Assembly (NCBI GenBank): GCA_964397295.1
Contig: CAYNJG010000001.1
Location: 62,001-126,000, forward strand
Direction of reading: 5' to 3'
DNA: 64,000 bases
From: CAYNJG01 sp964397295
Lineage (GTDB): Bacteria > Planctomycetota > Planctomycetia > Pirellulales > Pirellulaceae
In this document: piece by piece, positions 18,043 through 27,457 of the stretch
How positions within the stretch are numbered: position 1 is the first letter of the stretch
Layout of the letters: every line of letters starts with the position of its first letter
Made by a program: the position numbers and the translations under genes
The notes under the pieces: model-generated
Database searches by the model: none
What the model saw: the letters and a program-made list of their open reading frames with translations, nothing else
Told to the model about the DNA's origin: nothing

Positions 18043-18747
18043 TAGACTTACCTGTATCTGAGTTGTTTCGTCAGCTATTACACATCCCCGTGATGTGTGT
18101 GAAACCAAAGGTTCCGCAGTTTAAGCCTCAAAGTCAACACTTTTCTTCAAAAACCCGCTAAACAAACGCACAATTTTTACTTACGTTTCACGCCGCTAAC
18201 ATTTCCGAGACCACTGTGAAGGTAGCCATACATCTGCGTTCGCGGAGCTGAACATGTTTGCGAACGGGTTCCGCGCCAGCGGTTGCGCGTTTAACCGATC
18301 ACAAGAAATATCAGTGTGGAGCCGCACGTAAACCGGACGCAGCGTTCCGGTCGTGCCTGTTGCCGTGGATTCGGGCGGTAGGCGAGCAGCCATTAACACA
18401 CCCAGCTTTGGACACGCGATGCCAAGTTCGGGTCGGCTGGTTCTGAGGGCGGAAGGCCCAATCTCCTAAGTCCGTTGGTTGGCCTTACTTCGCGTCAACG
18501 GCAACCGTTCATCAGAAGATTCCATGGATGATGCCACATCACGACTCAAAGAATTTGATACCTCCCGCCGGCCGCCACACTTTTCAACCGCCGAATACAA
18601 GGCGTTTCGTATCCATTCCAGCTTTCGTATTTCTGAGGAGCAAGCGAAACCTTGAGCTTGCGGCCAAAGAAGATGAAGAGCCAGGGCAGCCGTATGTGAC
18701 AACGTTTCTGTGAGGCGTGCCGTTTATACCGAGAGAGTTGATCCTGC
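18043..18747. other. About 700 bp without a convincing gene, left edge of a decayed island
   Basis: Short open frames exist on both strands (for example 18196-18399 and 18466-18702, minus) but they lack ribosome-binding sites and recognisable domains. A short inverted repeat, CCGGACGCAGCGTTCCGG, lies near 18329-18346. The right part borders the pseudogenes described next. I see no tRNA and no small RNA with a known shape. It may be the eroded remainder of mobile DNA, which is inference. Confidence 0.4.
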
Positions 18748-19364
18748 CTAACTCTCCGCAGCGTCCTGCGAGGTAGCAGTGTCTTCTTTTTCTGCTTTAT
18801 CGGTGGCTACCTCTTCGCCCTCCGGCAGAAACAAGACTGGCTCACCAGAATTCTTATGGTACTGAATCTTAGCAGCGGAACGCATGATTTGATCTATCGC
18901 GATTTTGCTGGGCGAGGGTTCGGATATATCAGCATCTTCTTCATCAATATCCGGCGGTGCTACCCTAAGTTCGATGTTAAATCCTCGATCAATCCCATTG
19001 GCCAATTTGTTTATCGAGTATTGGAGCTCAATGCTGACTTCATTTCTTCTTGAACTTCTAGGTGGCCTCCGTATTTGTTCATCAACTCAACCGTTAATTC
19101 ATCGAGTTGCGGCGAAACCATTGAGCTCGCATCGTCCTCAATTCCGCGTAATTTATCCTCGGGTACTTGTTGGTCTGCTAGTTCCTTTTTTAACTTCTTT
19201 ATCTCTAGCATCTTCTTGTATAGTGCTACGATTATCTCTACGGCTAAAGCGACGCAAGCACAAACTGGTGGAGCGTAGTCCAAATACACGGTGAGGTCAC
19301 TGGAGGAAATGTTGCGAATCTTCAGTGGTTCGCGTTTGCCCACGGCAATCTCAGAAAACACCAA
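18748..19364 (-). pseudogene. Frameshifted gene of unknown function with a membrane segment
   Basis: Two minus-strand frames fit together as one broken gene. The first, 19364-19011, encodes IAVGKREPLKIRNISSSDL, a hydrophobic helix (VCACVALAVEIIVALY) and a lysine-rich coiled stretch. It ends shortly after KYGGHLEVQEEM. The coding character then continues in another frame, read as NEVSIELQYSINKLANGIDR and on to the acidic end at 18748; this second frame has no ATG near its beginning. A single insertion or deletion near 19030-19045 would restore one protein of about 200 residues. The coding character of the first frame extends upstream of 19364 (NEQLFLVF) to about 19385 and overlaps the truncated kinase-like gene, so its true 5' end is missing too. 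A sequencing error is an alternative for the frameshift. Confidence 0.6.
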
Positions 19365-19630
19365 AAAGAGCTGCTCATTTCGACCACAAGCAACCCATGA
19401 TCTGCATCAATTAACGTCGGAACTGCGAAAATGTCGATTTCCGTTATACTCGCGTCCGACAGCCTTCGATAAGATTCTAGCTCCGCGTGGCAATTGGATG
19501 GACGGTGAAATACCTTCACCGCCGTCTTGCGTGCGGTTGTCCATACGCTTTCGTCGGTTCCCGAACCTAGCGGAGTATCGAATCGAATCGCAAACTGACG
19601 TTGGTTAGCGTACGCGGTAGCTCGCTCCAT
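19322..19630 (-). pseudogene. Truncated protein-kinase-like gene
   Basis: From an ATG at 19630 the frame encodes the start of a small kinase-like fold: a glycine-rich loop (LGSGTDESVW), the likely ATP lysine in KTAVKVFHRP, a helix with the pairing glutamate in AELESYRRL, and the hinge LLVVEM. Directly after the hinge the sequence changes to unrelated residues and stops at 19322, so the catalytic loop and the whole C-lobe are missing. At the same place the reading frame of the neighbouring pseudogene begins, which suggests a deletion that joined two genes. The product, if made, cannot be an active kinase. Confidence 0.6.
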
Positions 19631-19642
19631 CAAGGATTTCAC

Positions 19643-19876
19643 ATGATTGCCCCATCACACAGTGCGAAAGTGAAGATTAGCTTGAACATTGGTGATGCAA
19701 GCTACATGGTGGCTAGTCTAATGGATGGTCGCTGCATTCTGCGGGACGAAGTGAATCAGCACGTTGTGAACGAGTCAAGCCAAGCGAGATTGACGATCGA
19801 CATCGACGGAGTATCTGAAACTCACGAAGTGGTTCTACCGCACGGCATCTCATCCAAAATAGTCACTTTCTTCTAA
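19643..19876 (+). CDS. Small hypothetical protein
   Basis: This 77-residue frame starts with ATG at 19643 after a ribosome-binding site AAGGA at 19632-19636. The sequence (SAKVKISLNIGDASYMVASL, later ILRDEV and RLTIDIDG) suggests a small all-beta protein without signal peptide. It is divergent from the truncated kinase-like gene, with the two starts only 12 bp apart. I do not recognise a named family. It may be a surviving cargo gene of the decayed element. Confidence 0.55.
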   Translation: MIAPSHSAKVKISLNIGDASYMVASLMDGRCILRDEVNQHVVNESSQARLTIDIDGVSETHEVVLPHGISSKIVTFF

Positions 19877-20040
19877 GAAGTTCAGCGGTTGCGGGTCACA
19901 GCCCGGCGATGGCCCGAAGGAAACGAAAGCCACCACCGAAGCAAGTAACCCGCACGAATCGGAAACGTTTCGCATGGCGAAGCCACACACTAGCGGGTCC
20001 CTCGTTCACCTGACTCTGCCGCACGCTAGGTAGGTAGGTA

Positions 20041-20480
20041 TCAGGTTAGATCGCAGGTAATGCTTGCCTCGCAAGGCTTCTGTAATTTCGCCAAGGGGTT
20101 GCGTGACAAGTGACCTTGCTTCACCGCCCACGAAAAGCCGTTTGAACAATCAGCATGTAACGTCGACGCGTGTTGTTCGCCATGTCGCCAAACGTCTCTC
20201 GGCTCATGAGCTAACGTGATGCGGTTTGATAGTCCACGCTGGCTTGCTGCCGTGGACAACGCCAAAATCTAACCAACATTTTTTTTGCGAACCCCTGAAC
20301 GCTCGGCGAGCGGATTTGTAAGATAGAGTCTGCACATTCACCTTCAGCCACCGTAGGTACCGCTTTAGAATGTCTTTGCTGGTACCGGTGCCCTTCGCCT
20401 TGGTGTTCGACGACAAGCTCATGCCAACGTTGCTGAGCTCGGCCCCATTTAGGGCCGAGATTTACGACCTCTGGCGACAC
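20041..20480 (-). pseudogene. Decayed tyrosine-recombinase integrase, N-terminal part only
   Basis: No single frame is open, but three overlapping minus-strand frames give consecutive parts of a phage-type integrase N-terminal half. One frame (about 20422-20204) reads KGTGTSKDILKRYLRWLKVN and DFGVVHGSKPAWTIKPHHV, like a SAM-like core-binding domain. Around 20165 another frame reads NTRRRYMLIVQTAF, and after a shift the next reads SWAVKQGHLSRNPLAKLQKP, the classic end of that domain (AFxWAVxxGHLxxNPLAxLxKP). The catalytic domain with the R-H-R-Y residues is absent. The gene is read away from the 3' end of the adjacent tRNA-Val, the usual arrangement of an integrated element. It must be inactive. 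Confidence 0.7.
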
Positions 20481-20523
20481 AATTCAGTGACAGTTGTCAC
20501 TAAACCACAAAAGAGGTCATACG

Positions 20524-20557
20524 AAAAAAGCCGTAAAACCCTGTAGTTAAACGGCTT
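20524..20557 (-). terminator. Probable terminator of tRNA-Val
   Basis: On the minus strand AAGCCGT and ACGGCTT form a 7-bp stem around a 16-nt loop, followed by a run of T (complement of A20524-A20529). It lies directly after the tRNA 3' end. Confidence 0.55.
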
Positions 20558-20562
20558 ATGAG

Positions 20563-20636
<74 letters not shown>

Positions 20637-20905
20637 GTAGTGTGCTACCAGTGATTGCAACACGACACGGTGTCATCGACCAAAAACGGCCGCTGACAGC
20701 ATTGAAATGTGACTCAATTGACCCCAATTCGTCAAGTGCCGGAATCAGCGAACCTACTTTTCGCGAATTTGTCGGTTTTTCTATACTGAGTCGCTCTAGC
20801 TAGGACCCATTTCTTCGATATAGGTTCTGTAACTCAAAATCATTACTGGTTCAAACCAAGATGACGCCGTTTGTAGTGGTGTCATCGCAATCTAGCGTGA
20901 GGCAT

Positions 20906-22906
20906 ATGCTTAAGGTTCAGCTTCCTGACGGAACTCTCAAGGAATATCCAAACACACTGACAATCGCCGATGTTGCTGCCGACATCGGACCCGGACTCGC
21001 AAAAGCCGCTTTGGCTGGCGAAGTGGATGGCACTGTGGTCGGTCTCGATTACCACCTGCCAGACGACAAAACGACCGAACTCAAGATCCTCACCAAGAAG
21101 GATCAGGGTTCGCTGAACGTAATGCGCCACAGCTGCGCTCACGTTATGGCTCGGGCTGTGATGCGCAAGTTTGATGGTGTGCAATTGGCCTTTGGTCCAA
21201 CGATCGACGGTGGTTTTTACTACGACTTTGATCTCGCGCACGCGCTGACGGAAGAAGACTTTCCGGCAATCGAAGCGGAGATGAAGAAGATCATCAAGGA
21301 CAACGAGCCGTTTGAGCGACTCGAGGAAGATCGCACCGGTGCGATGAAAATCTGTGAAGACCTCGGTCAAGAGTACAAAGTCGAGCACATCGGTACCGGA
21401 CTCGCGGAACACTCGTCATTGTCATTCTATCGACAAGGTGAATTCATCGATCTTTGTCGCGGTCCTCACATTCCGAAGCCCAAAGCCATTGGCGCGTTCA
21501 AGTTGCTGTCGGTTGCCGGTGCGTATTGGAAAGGCGACTCTTCGAACAAGCAGTTGCAACGACTGTACGGTACTGCGTTCTTCGACAAAGAATCGCTCGA
21601 AGAACATTTGACTCGTATCGAAGAAGCCAAGCGGCGAGACCATCGAGTGCTGGGTAAGCAGCTCGACCTGTTTACGATCAGCCAGACGGTTGGTTCCGGC
21701 TTGATTCTTTGGTTACCAAAAGGGGCTTCGATTCGAAGCCGATTGGAAACATTCGTCAAAGATCAACTCGAGAAGCGTGGTTACGACGCGGTTTATACAC
21801 CGAACATCGGCAAAGTCGATCTGTATCAGATTTCGGGTCACTACCCGTATTACGCTGGAGACATGTTCAAACCGATCTCGATGGACGACGGCGAAGAGTA
21901 CATCTTGAAACCGATGAACTGTCCTCATCACATCATGATTTACAAATCGAAGCCACGGAGTTATCGCGAGCTACCAGTTCGACTCGCAGAGTTCGGAACC
22001 GTCTATCGGTACGAAAAATCTGGCCAGCTTTCTGGTATGACTCGAGTACGTGGATTCACACAAGATGACGCCCACATCTTCTGCACCGACGAGCAGGTGG
22101 CGGACGAATTCAAAGGCTGTATAGAAATGACGCAGTTTGTACTGCGCTCTTTGGGCTTGGACGATTACCGCGTGCGCCTAGGTTTTCGTGATCCAGACAG
22201 CGACAAATACGTCGGCGACGACGAGAGCTGGGAAACTGCTCAGGCGGCGTTGGTCAAAGTTTGCGACGACTTGGGAATCGAAGCAAAAGCCGAAGAAGGC
22301 GAAGCCGCCTTCTATGGACCGAAAGCGGACTTTGTCGTCACCGACTGCTTGGGACGAGAATGGCAGCTAGGCACCGTTCAACTCGACTACAACTTACCGA
22401 GCGCAGAACGTTTCGACTTGGAGTACATCGGCGCCGACAACAAAGCCCATCGGCCAGTGATGATCCATCGGGCTCCACTTGGATCGATGGAGCGATTCAT
22501 TGGTGTGCTCATCGAACATTTCGCTGGAGCGTTTCCTCTTTGGCTGGCACCCGAACAATTGCGTTTGCTCACCGTCAGCGAGAAAGCAGAGGACTATGCG
22601 AAGACCGTCGAGCAAGAACTAAAGTCTGCCGGTTTGAGGATTACTTGCGACTACCGATCGGAAAAACTGGGAGCCAAAATCCGCGATGCCCAGCTCGAAT
22701 TGATCCCCTATATGCTGGTAATCGGGCCAAGAGACGCCGAAAATGGCACGGTTTCACTGCGAGATCGCATCGATGGCGATTTAGGTAGCATGTCCACCGA
22801 AGAAGTCATCAAGAAGCTCTTGGGCGAAGTTGCGGAGCGAACTGTCCGAAAAACATTCGGTGGCAGCGCCGGATTTACCGATCGAAATGCCGGCAGCGAA
22901 TATTAG
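20906..22906 (+). CDS. thrS: Threonyl-tRNA synthetase
   Basis: This 666-residue class II synthetase charges tRNA-Thr. An N-terminal TGS domain (MLKVQLPDGTLKEYPN) is followed by the editing domain with HSCAHVMARAV (HxxxH) and the core domain with class II motif 2 (TVYRYEKSGQLSGMTRVRGF) and motif 3 (IHRAPLGSMERFIGVLIEH), the zinc-binding CPHH in MNCPHHIMIY, and the C-terminal anticodon-binding domain. The reading frame is open from 20861, but the ATG at 20906, after GTGAGG, matches the TGS start exactly. A short gap of 159 bp separates it from infC. I see no T-box or other known leader structure. Confidence 0.96.
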   Translation: MLKVQLPDGTLKEYPNTLTIADVAADIGPGLAKAALAGEVDGTVVGLDYHLPDDKTTELKILTKKDQGSLNVMRHSCAHVMARAVMRKFDGVQLAFGPTIDGGFYYDFDLAHALTEEDFPAIEAEMKKIIKDNEPFERLEEDRTGAMKICEDLGQEYKVEHIGTGLAEHSSLSFYRQGEFIDLCRGPHIPKPKAIGAFKLLSVAGAYWKGDSSNKQLQRLYGTAFFDKESLEEHLTRIEEAKRRDHRVLGKQLDLFTISQTVGSGLILWLPKGASIRSRLETFVKDQLEKRGYDAVYTPNIGKVDLYQISGHYPYYAGDMFKPISMDDGEEYILKPMNCPHHIMIYKSKPRSYRELPVRLAEFGTVYRYEKSGQLSGMTRVRGFTQDDAHIFCTDEQVADEFKGCIEMTQFVLRSLGLDDYRVRLGFRDPDSDKYVGDDESWETAQAALVKVCDDLGIEAKAEEGEAAFYGPKADFVVTDCLGREWQLGTVQLDYNLPSAERFDLEYIGADNKAHRPVMIHRAPLGSMERFIGVLIEHFAGAFPLWLAPEQLRLLTVSEKAEDYAKTVEQELKSAGLRITCDYRSEKLGAKIRDAQLELIPYMLVIGPRDAENGTVSLRDRIDGDLGSMSTEEVIKKLLGEVAERTVRKTFGGSAGFTDRNAGSEY

Positions 22907-23065
22907 GGTTTTTGAAGCAGATTTGTTCCGTAACACTGTCGTTTTGAGGTATAAAGTCAGAAGTGCGGCACAATCCATCATCGTTGGGCAAGCAGCTTCG
23001 ACGATGGTCGTAAAATAATTTCATTCCGTTAGGAGACTTACTGGGACACGGTTCCTCAATAGCTT

Positions 23066-23593
23066 ATGGCACGTAACCCCATGGATCGCGGTGGCGATCA
23101 AACTCGTATCAACGAAAAAATCCGGATCACACCCATTCGCGTAATCGCAGCGGACGGTGAACAACTCGGCGTAATACCAACCGAAGAGGCACTCGCGAAA
23201 GCGCGCGAAGATGGCCTTGACCTGGTCGAAGTTGCTCCGACAGAGCGACCTCCTGTTTGCCGAATCATGAACTACGGCAAATACAAATACGAGAAAAACA
23301 AAAAAGCAAACAAAGGCAGCAGTCATCAAACGAAGACGAAAGAGATTCGTTTGCGTCCCAAAACTGGGAAACATGACATCGACTTCAAGGTAAAGAAGGC
23401 CGCCGGTTTTCTGGGCTCTCGAGACAAAGTTCAAGTCTCCGTTGTCTTCCGTGGCCGCGAAATCGTACACGTCGAAGAAGGTCGTCGCGTCATGGCAAGT
23501 GTGGTCGAAGCGCTAGTGCCGGAACACGGCAAGCTCGAGATTTCCCCAATGCAGCAAGGTCGACGAATTATCTGCACGATTGCACCGAAGTAG
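23066..23593 (+). CDS. infC: Translation initiation factor IF-3
   Basis: This 175-residue protein binds the 30S subunit and controls start-codon choice. The N-terminal domain has RINEKIRITPIRVIAADGEQ and GLDLVEVAPTERPPVCRIMN; the linker is lysine-rich (YKYEKNKKANKG), and the C-terminal domain has KEIRLRPKTGKHDIDFKV. Many infC genes start with AUU for autocontrol; here the first usable codon is a plain ATG at 23066, two codons after an in-frame stop, so that kind of control is not evident. rpmI and rplT, which often follow infC, are not downstream: a terminator is. Confidence 0.95.
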   Translation: MARNPMDRGGDQTRINEKIRITPIRVIAADGEQLGVIPTEEALAKAREDGLDLVEVAPTERPPVCRIMNYGKYKYEKNKKANKGSSHQTKTKEIRLRPKTGKHDIDFKVKKAAGFLGSRDKVQVSVVFRGREIVHVEEGRRVMASVVEALVPEHGKLEISPMQQGRRIICTIAPK

Positions 23594-23616
23594 TCGGCGG
23601 TGGTTTTTAAACTATG

Positions 23617-23650
23617 AAAGTGGAGGCAGTGCGCTGTCTCCACTTTTTTC
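23617..23650 (+). terminator. Rho-independent terminator after infC
   Basis: AAAGTGGAGGCAG, loop TGCG, CTGTCTCCACTTT forms a 13-bp stem with one G-T pair, followed by further T residues. It lies 24 bp after the infC stop and also separates infC from the convergent folC. Confidence 0.92.
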
Positions 23651-23656
23651 GTACCG

Positions 23657-25072
23657 CTACGTTTGCTCGGTACGTAAGATTTCGCGAATTTCTGCGGCGA
23701 GAAAAAACGAGCCAGCAACGCAAATCAACTCGTCGGGTTCGCTATCCTGTTTTGCAGCTCGCCACGCCTCGATTGGTGTTGCGTAGCAGTCAACGCGAAC
23801 GGGTCGTTCTGAAACCGGCAACGCCTTCGATTTGTTCGCGATCATTTCGGCCAAACTCTCCACCTCATGACCTCGGGGATTGTTTTCGTAACGCGTGCAA
23901 ATGATGTTGTCGAAGTGGGGCACTAGGTGGTCCAACATACCTTGGACGTCTTTGCCTCGTGTCGTACCTAGAACTAGCCACTTTCGTCGACTATCAATTT
24001 CGCGAAGTGTTTCAACGAGTGCTTTTGCTGACGCCACATTGTGTGCGGCATCTATGACCACCAAAGGATTTTTGCGGACGATTTCAATGCGAGCTTCACA
24101 CTGAACGGTCGCGAAACCTTCTCTGATCGCTTCATCTGTTGGTCTAGTCTCGATCGGTAATTGATTCAGCGCTGCCCACGCGACAGCTGCGTTGGCTGCT
24201 TGGTGCTTACCCAGACAACGGATTCCAACTTCGGACATCGCTGATCTCCAACCACTGTCTTGGCGGTCTTCGATGTCGAAAACACTTGCCAATACCTCAC
24301 GCTGCAGGTTGTAGTTCACGCAGCGGAAATCAACATCGCGGCAAACTAATGGAGCGTTTCGCTTCGTGGCAATCTCCTCGATGACGGTTTTCGCCTCTGC
24401 GCCGACAACGCCACTTACCACGGGAACACTGTCCTTGATGATCCCGGCTTTCTCTGCGGCAATCAGGGCCAAGGTATCACCGAGTTGCTTGGTGTGGTCG
24501 AGACTGATGCTCGTGATCACGCTGACCAGCGGATGACAAACATTCGTCGAATCCAGTCGACCGCCCAAACCAACCTCCAAAACGGCCACGTCTACTTTTT
24601 CGCTTGCGAAGAACAAGAAACCTAGCGCCGTAGCGATTTCGAAATACGTGACGGGATCTTCGGCGTGCTCCTGGTCGAGTTGCCTTACCGCCGGCCGAGT
24701 TTTTTCCACCAGTTTCACCAAAATCTGCGGACTGCATGGCTGACCATTTCGTCGAAATCGCTCTTCGATATGGTGCAAATGTGGCGAGGTGTAGCTACCG
24801 CAAGTCATTCCCGCTGCTTGAATGGCCCCCGAAATAAACGCGGCCGTCGAACCTTTCCCTTTTGTGCCTGCGATGTGGATGATATTGAGGCTCTCGTGCG
24901 GATCGCCTAACAATTCGAGCAGGCGACGCATTCGATTGAGATTCATTTCTCGATTCGAATACGGCATCTTCGCCACACGCTCGTAATTGATACGACCAAG
25001 CAAAAATTCTTCCGTCGCCTGGTACTCGGGCGTGTTGCGAAAATCGTGGTTTGGCAGTTCCGTTTGATCCAT
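23657..25072 (-). CDS. folC: Folylpolyglutamate synthase / dihydrofolate synthase
   Basis: This 471-residue Mur-ligase-family enzyme adds glutamate to folates, and in many bacteria also makes dihydrofolate from dihydropteroate. Residues about 68-80 hold the ATP loop HIAGTKGKGSTAAF, followed by SYTSPHLHHIEERF, the metal and substrate region VTYFEIATALGFLFF, and LEVGLGGRLDSTN. The C-terminal domain has IDAAHNVASAKAL, the family DGAHN-like motif. Length and motif order are normal. It is convergent with infC. Confidence 0.93.
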   Translation of the reverse strand: MDQTELPNHDFRNTPEYQATEEFLLGRINYERVAKMPYSNREMNLNRMRRLLELLGDPHESLNIIHIAGTKGKGSTAAFISGAIQAAGMTCGSYTSPHLHHIEERFRRNGQPCSPQILVKLVEKTRPAVRQLDQEHAEDPVTYFEIATALGFLFFASEKVDVAVLEVGLGGRLDSTNVCHPLVSVITSISLDHTKQLGDTLALIAAEKAGIIKDSVPVVSGVVGAEAKTVIEEIATKRNAPLVCRDVDFRCVNYNLQREVLASVFDIEDRQDSGWRSAMSEVGIRCLGKHQAANAAVAWAALNQLPIETRPTDEAIREGFATVQCEARIEIVRKNPLVVIDAAHNVASAKALVETLREIDSRRKWLVLGTTRGKDVQGMLDHLVPHFDNIICTRYENNPRGHEVESLAEMIANKSKALPVSERPVRVDCYATPIEAWRAAKQDSEPDELICVAGSFFLAAEIREILRTEQT

Positions 25073-25301
25073 GCGACTGACGGGAATTGAACGGGGTAGA
25101 AAGTGAGATCACCGAATGGTACAGCGGCGCATCGCTCTTGGTACCGAAAACTAAGCAAATGTACCAGCGGACCAGCCCGGAAACTCTTTGCAAATACTTC
25201 TGTTTCGCGAGTTGGAACTCTTGCCGCTACACTAGATACGTCACGAGGGAAGATTTCGTGGCGATCTCCGTTTGGTGCAAATATCCTGCTGGCAGTTAAC
25301 C

Positions 25302-26600
25302 GTGGCTCAAGACCAACCCATTCGATTCAAGTGTCCCAAGTGCGAGGCCAAGATGCGCGCATTGGCATCCGAAGCTGGTTCGCAACGGAAGTGTCCCAAG
25401 TGCGAGGCCAAGTTTCGCATTCCAAAGCCTGGCGCCGTGAAGAAGTCGGCTACATCGGATCGCAAAGCGAAATCTGGTAGCGGTGTCCCAAAGCGACGCG
25501 CGCCCAAGCCGAAAAAGAAGAAGCAAGAGGACCTAGTTCCCGTCATATGTGGTGTCTGCAATACGCGGATCTACGTAAAGCTTCAGCAGGTCGGCAGTAC
25601 GGTCGAGTGTCCTGATTGCTACACGCAAAACATGGTGAAGGAACCACCCAAGGACAAAATAAAGAAAGCTCCACCCGCTATGGCGACCGACGGCTACGGT
25701 TTGGCTGCGCCGCAAGAGATCACGATCATCGACAAAATGGGAAAGGAGATGTTGGACGAAGCCGATGAAGTCGTTCAGAAAGAAATCGAAGAAGCACCTA
25801 AGATGCCCGACAGACCTTTCATGTCTGGCATTGTGACCTACCCGTTTCGGGCTAGTGTCCTTCCAATGGTCCTTGGGATGGCGATCGCATGGACTTTCCT
25901 AGCGATCGCAATCAGCTTCGCTTGGACACTAGAAGGGTTCGCTGCCGCTGTCGCTCCTGTCATCTTGGCAGGTCTCGCGATCATAGGTTTGTTCATTTTG
26001 GTACCAACGCTGGCGTGTTTTCAAAAGATCTTCGAGAACTCGTCCAGCGGCGATGACGAATCGGACATCCGACCGGATGGTGGCATGTACACGGTCATAG
26101 AATCTTTTTTCGATGTAGTGCCATTCATATTGGCTGCTGCAATCAGCTGCGTTCCGACACTGGGTATCGTTCATTTGTCGGGTCTTCCAAAGCCTTTCGA
26201 AATTGCTGCTGCATACTGTGCCTTCTTGCTGTTTCCGTTCGTGTTGCTATCGATGATGGAACACAGTTCGATTCTCGGCGTCTTTTCTAAAAACGTTTTC
26301 GGTAGCATTGCCAAGATTCCCGGCGCATGGTTGAAGTTCATAGTAATAGCAACGCTCTTGTTCGCGTCCGCTGCTGGGATCGCAACTGCACTTGTGATGT
26401 TTGATGTGTCTCAGCTAAACATCACGGTTCTGTTCCTGCTGATGGTGTTAGTAAGCTTCGCAATGCTCTGCATTGTCACGGTCTACTTCCGACTACTAGG
26501 CAGACTGGCTTTCGTCTTATCGCAGAAGGTATGGATTGAGGTTCGCGATAAACCGCAAAATGACACCGAGTCTTCAGAAGATCTGATGTACGTCAGTTAA
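25302..26600 (+). CDS. Multi-spanning membrane protein with three N-terminal zinc ribbons
   Basis: From a GTG at 25302 (an upstream TTG at 25272 is possible) the protein has about 432 residues. Its N-terminus carries two nearly identical half-ribbons, FKCPKCEAKMR and KCPKCEAKFR, encoded by a repeated DNA stretch 60 bp apart (25331 and 25391), then a third four-cysteine unit (VICGVCNTRIY, VECPDCYTQNM). After a linker come about six hydrophobic helices from residue 190 on (for example VLPMVLGMAIAWTFLAIAIS). I recognise no transport or enzymatic motif. The architecture, a cytoplasmic zinc ribbon tethered to a membrane domain, is frequent in planctomycetes. Function unknown. Confidence 0.7.
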   Translation: MAQDQPIRFKCPKCEAKMRALASEAGSQRKCPKCEAKFRIPKPGAVKKSATSDRKAKSGSGVPKRRAPKPKKKKQEDLVPVICGVCNTRIYVKLQQVGSTVECPDCYTQNMVKEPPKDKIKKAPPAMATDGYGLAAPQEITIIDKMGKEMLDEADEVVQKEIEEAPKMPDRPFMSGIVTYPFRASVLPMVLGMAIAWTFLAIAISFAWTLEGFAAAVAPVILAGLAIIGLFILVPTLACFQKIFENSSSGDDESDIRPDGGMYTVIESFFDVVPFILAAAISCVPTLGIVHLSGLPKPFEIAAAYCAFLLFPFVLLSMMEHSSILGVFSKNVFGSIAKIPGAWLKFIVIATLLFASAAGIATALVMFDVSQLNITVLFLLMVLVSFAMLCIVTVYFRLLGRLAFVLSQKVWIEVRDKPQNDTESSEDLMYVS

Positions 26601-26783
26601 CTCGAAGGCAAGCTAGCGTCATTTCCCTGCTGAGTTTTTGGCAAACCCTATCAGTCGCTCGCGTCGTAATGGCGCTATGGCCCACGTGGGGGATGCAATT
26701 TGATCAGAAAAGTTCTTATTTGAATGGGTTCGTTGCATAGAATCGTCTCACACAGACTTTGTGGCTTTTATGGGAATTCGCAC

Positions 26784-27410
26784 ATGCGACGGATGCAAGT
26801 AATAACTCTGATGCTGTTGATGACAGCTGCTGTTGCGGCACAGGAATTTGAATCAAACGCTACATCGTGTATTGAAACAGCTGAGCTTGGACTTTGGTCG
26901 CCGTGGGTTGATTACGACGACACGCAGTATCGAGGCCAATGGTTTGTCGCTGATGGACCACTCGGCGGATCGTGTTCTTCTGGTGGAAGGTTCTTTGTCG
27001 AAGGCAACGTGATCGAGAGTGGTCAACCTCTCGACTTGCGTGTTCTCGGTGTTGGCACTCATTTTTTAACTGCCAGGTTGAGACCTCTCGACAGTGGTGA
27101 GACGATTCGGAGGGTATGGCAAGTCCAAGTCACTGACCCCGGCGACATCGACGGCGATGGTGAAGTTACGTTTTCGGACTTCTTAACATTGGCGAGAGAA
27201 TACGGTGAGAATTCGGGTCGCGCGAGCGGTGACCTCGACTACAGCGGCCAGATAGGCTTTGCTGATTTTATGATTCTTAGCCGGAACTTCGGCAACACGT
27301 CCCGCGCTGCGACCACTCCACCCGTGGCAACGCCAGAACCAGCGAGTTACACCTTAGCAAGTCTAGCATTGCTCGCTCTCTTACAACTCCGTTCGCGTCG
27401 TCGACACTAA
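26784..27410 (+). CDS. Secreted protein with dockerin type I repeat and PEP-CTERM tail
   Basis: This 208-residue protein begins with a signal peptide (VITLMLLMTAAVAAQ). Residues about 120-175 contain two calcium-binding dockerin-like loops, DIDGDGEVTFSDFLTLA and DLDYSGQIGFADFMILS, both with the alternating Asp pattern. It ends with a PEP-CTERM sorting signal: TPEPAS, a hydrophobic helix and RSRRRH. The N-terminal half is a small beta-rich domain I cannot name. The ATG at 26784 follows TGGGA by about 8 bp. Dockerin-like repeats in planctomycetes probably act in envelope or matrix attachment rather than in cellulosomes. Confidence 0.82.
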   Translation: MRRMQVITLMLLMTAAVAAQEFESNATSCIETAELGLWSPWVDYDDTQYRGQWFVADGPLGGSCSSGGRFFVEGNVIESGQPLDLRVLGVGTHFLTARLRPLDSGETIRRVWQVQVTDPGDIDGDGEVTFSDFLTLAREYGENSGRASGDLDYSGQIGFADFMILSRNFGNTSRAATTPPVATPEPASYTLASLALLALLQLRSRRRH

Positions 27411-27457
27411 GAAATCAGTTGGGTAGACTACGCCTTTCTCAATTGAAAGGACTTCCC

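Noticed and set aside
18466..18702. Minus-strand open frame of 78 residues
   Set aside because: No ribosome-binding site, no recognisable domain, and it sits in decayed sequence; kept only as part of the gene-poor region.
20637..20905. Leader of thrS as a possible T-box or other riboswitch
   Set aside because: No specifier stem, antiterminator or terminator hairpin could be drawn; only a TATACT -10-like box at 20782 was seen.
25331..25415. Short repeated DNA that could suggest a CRISPR-like array
   Set aside because: Only two copies, in frame, encoding zinc-ribbon cysteines; explained by protein structure.
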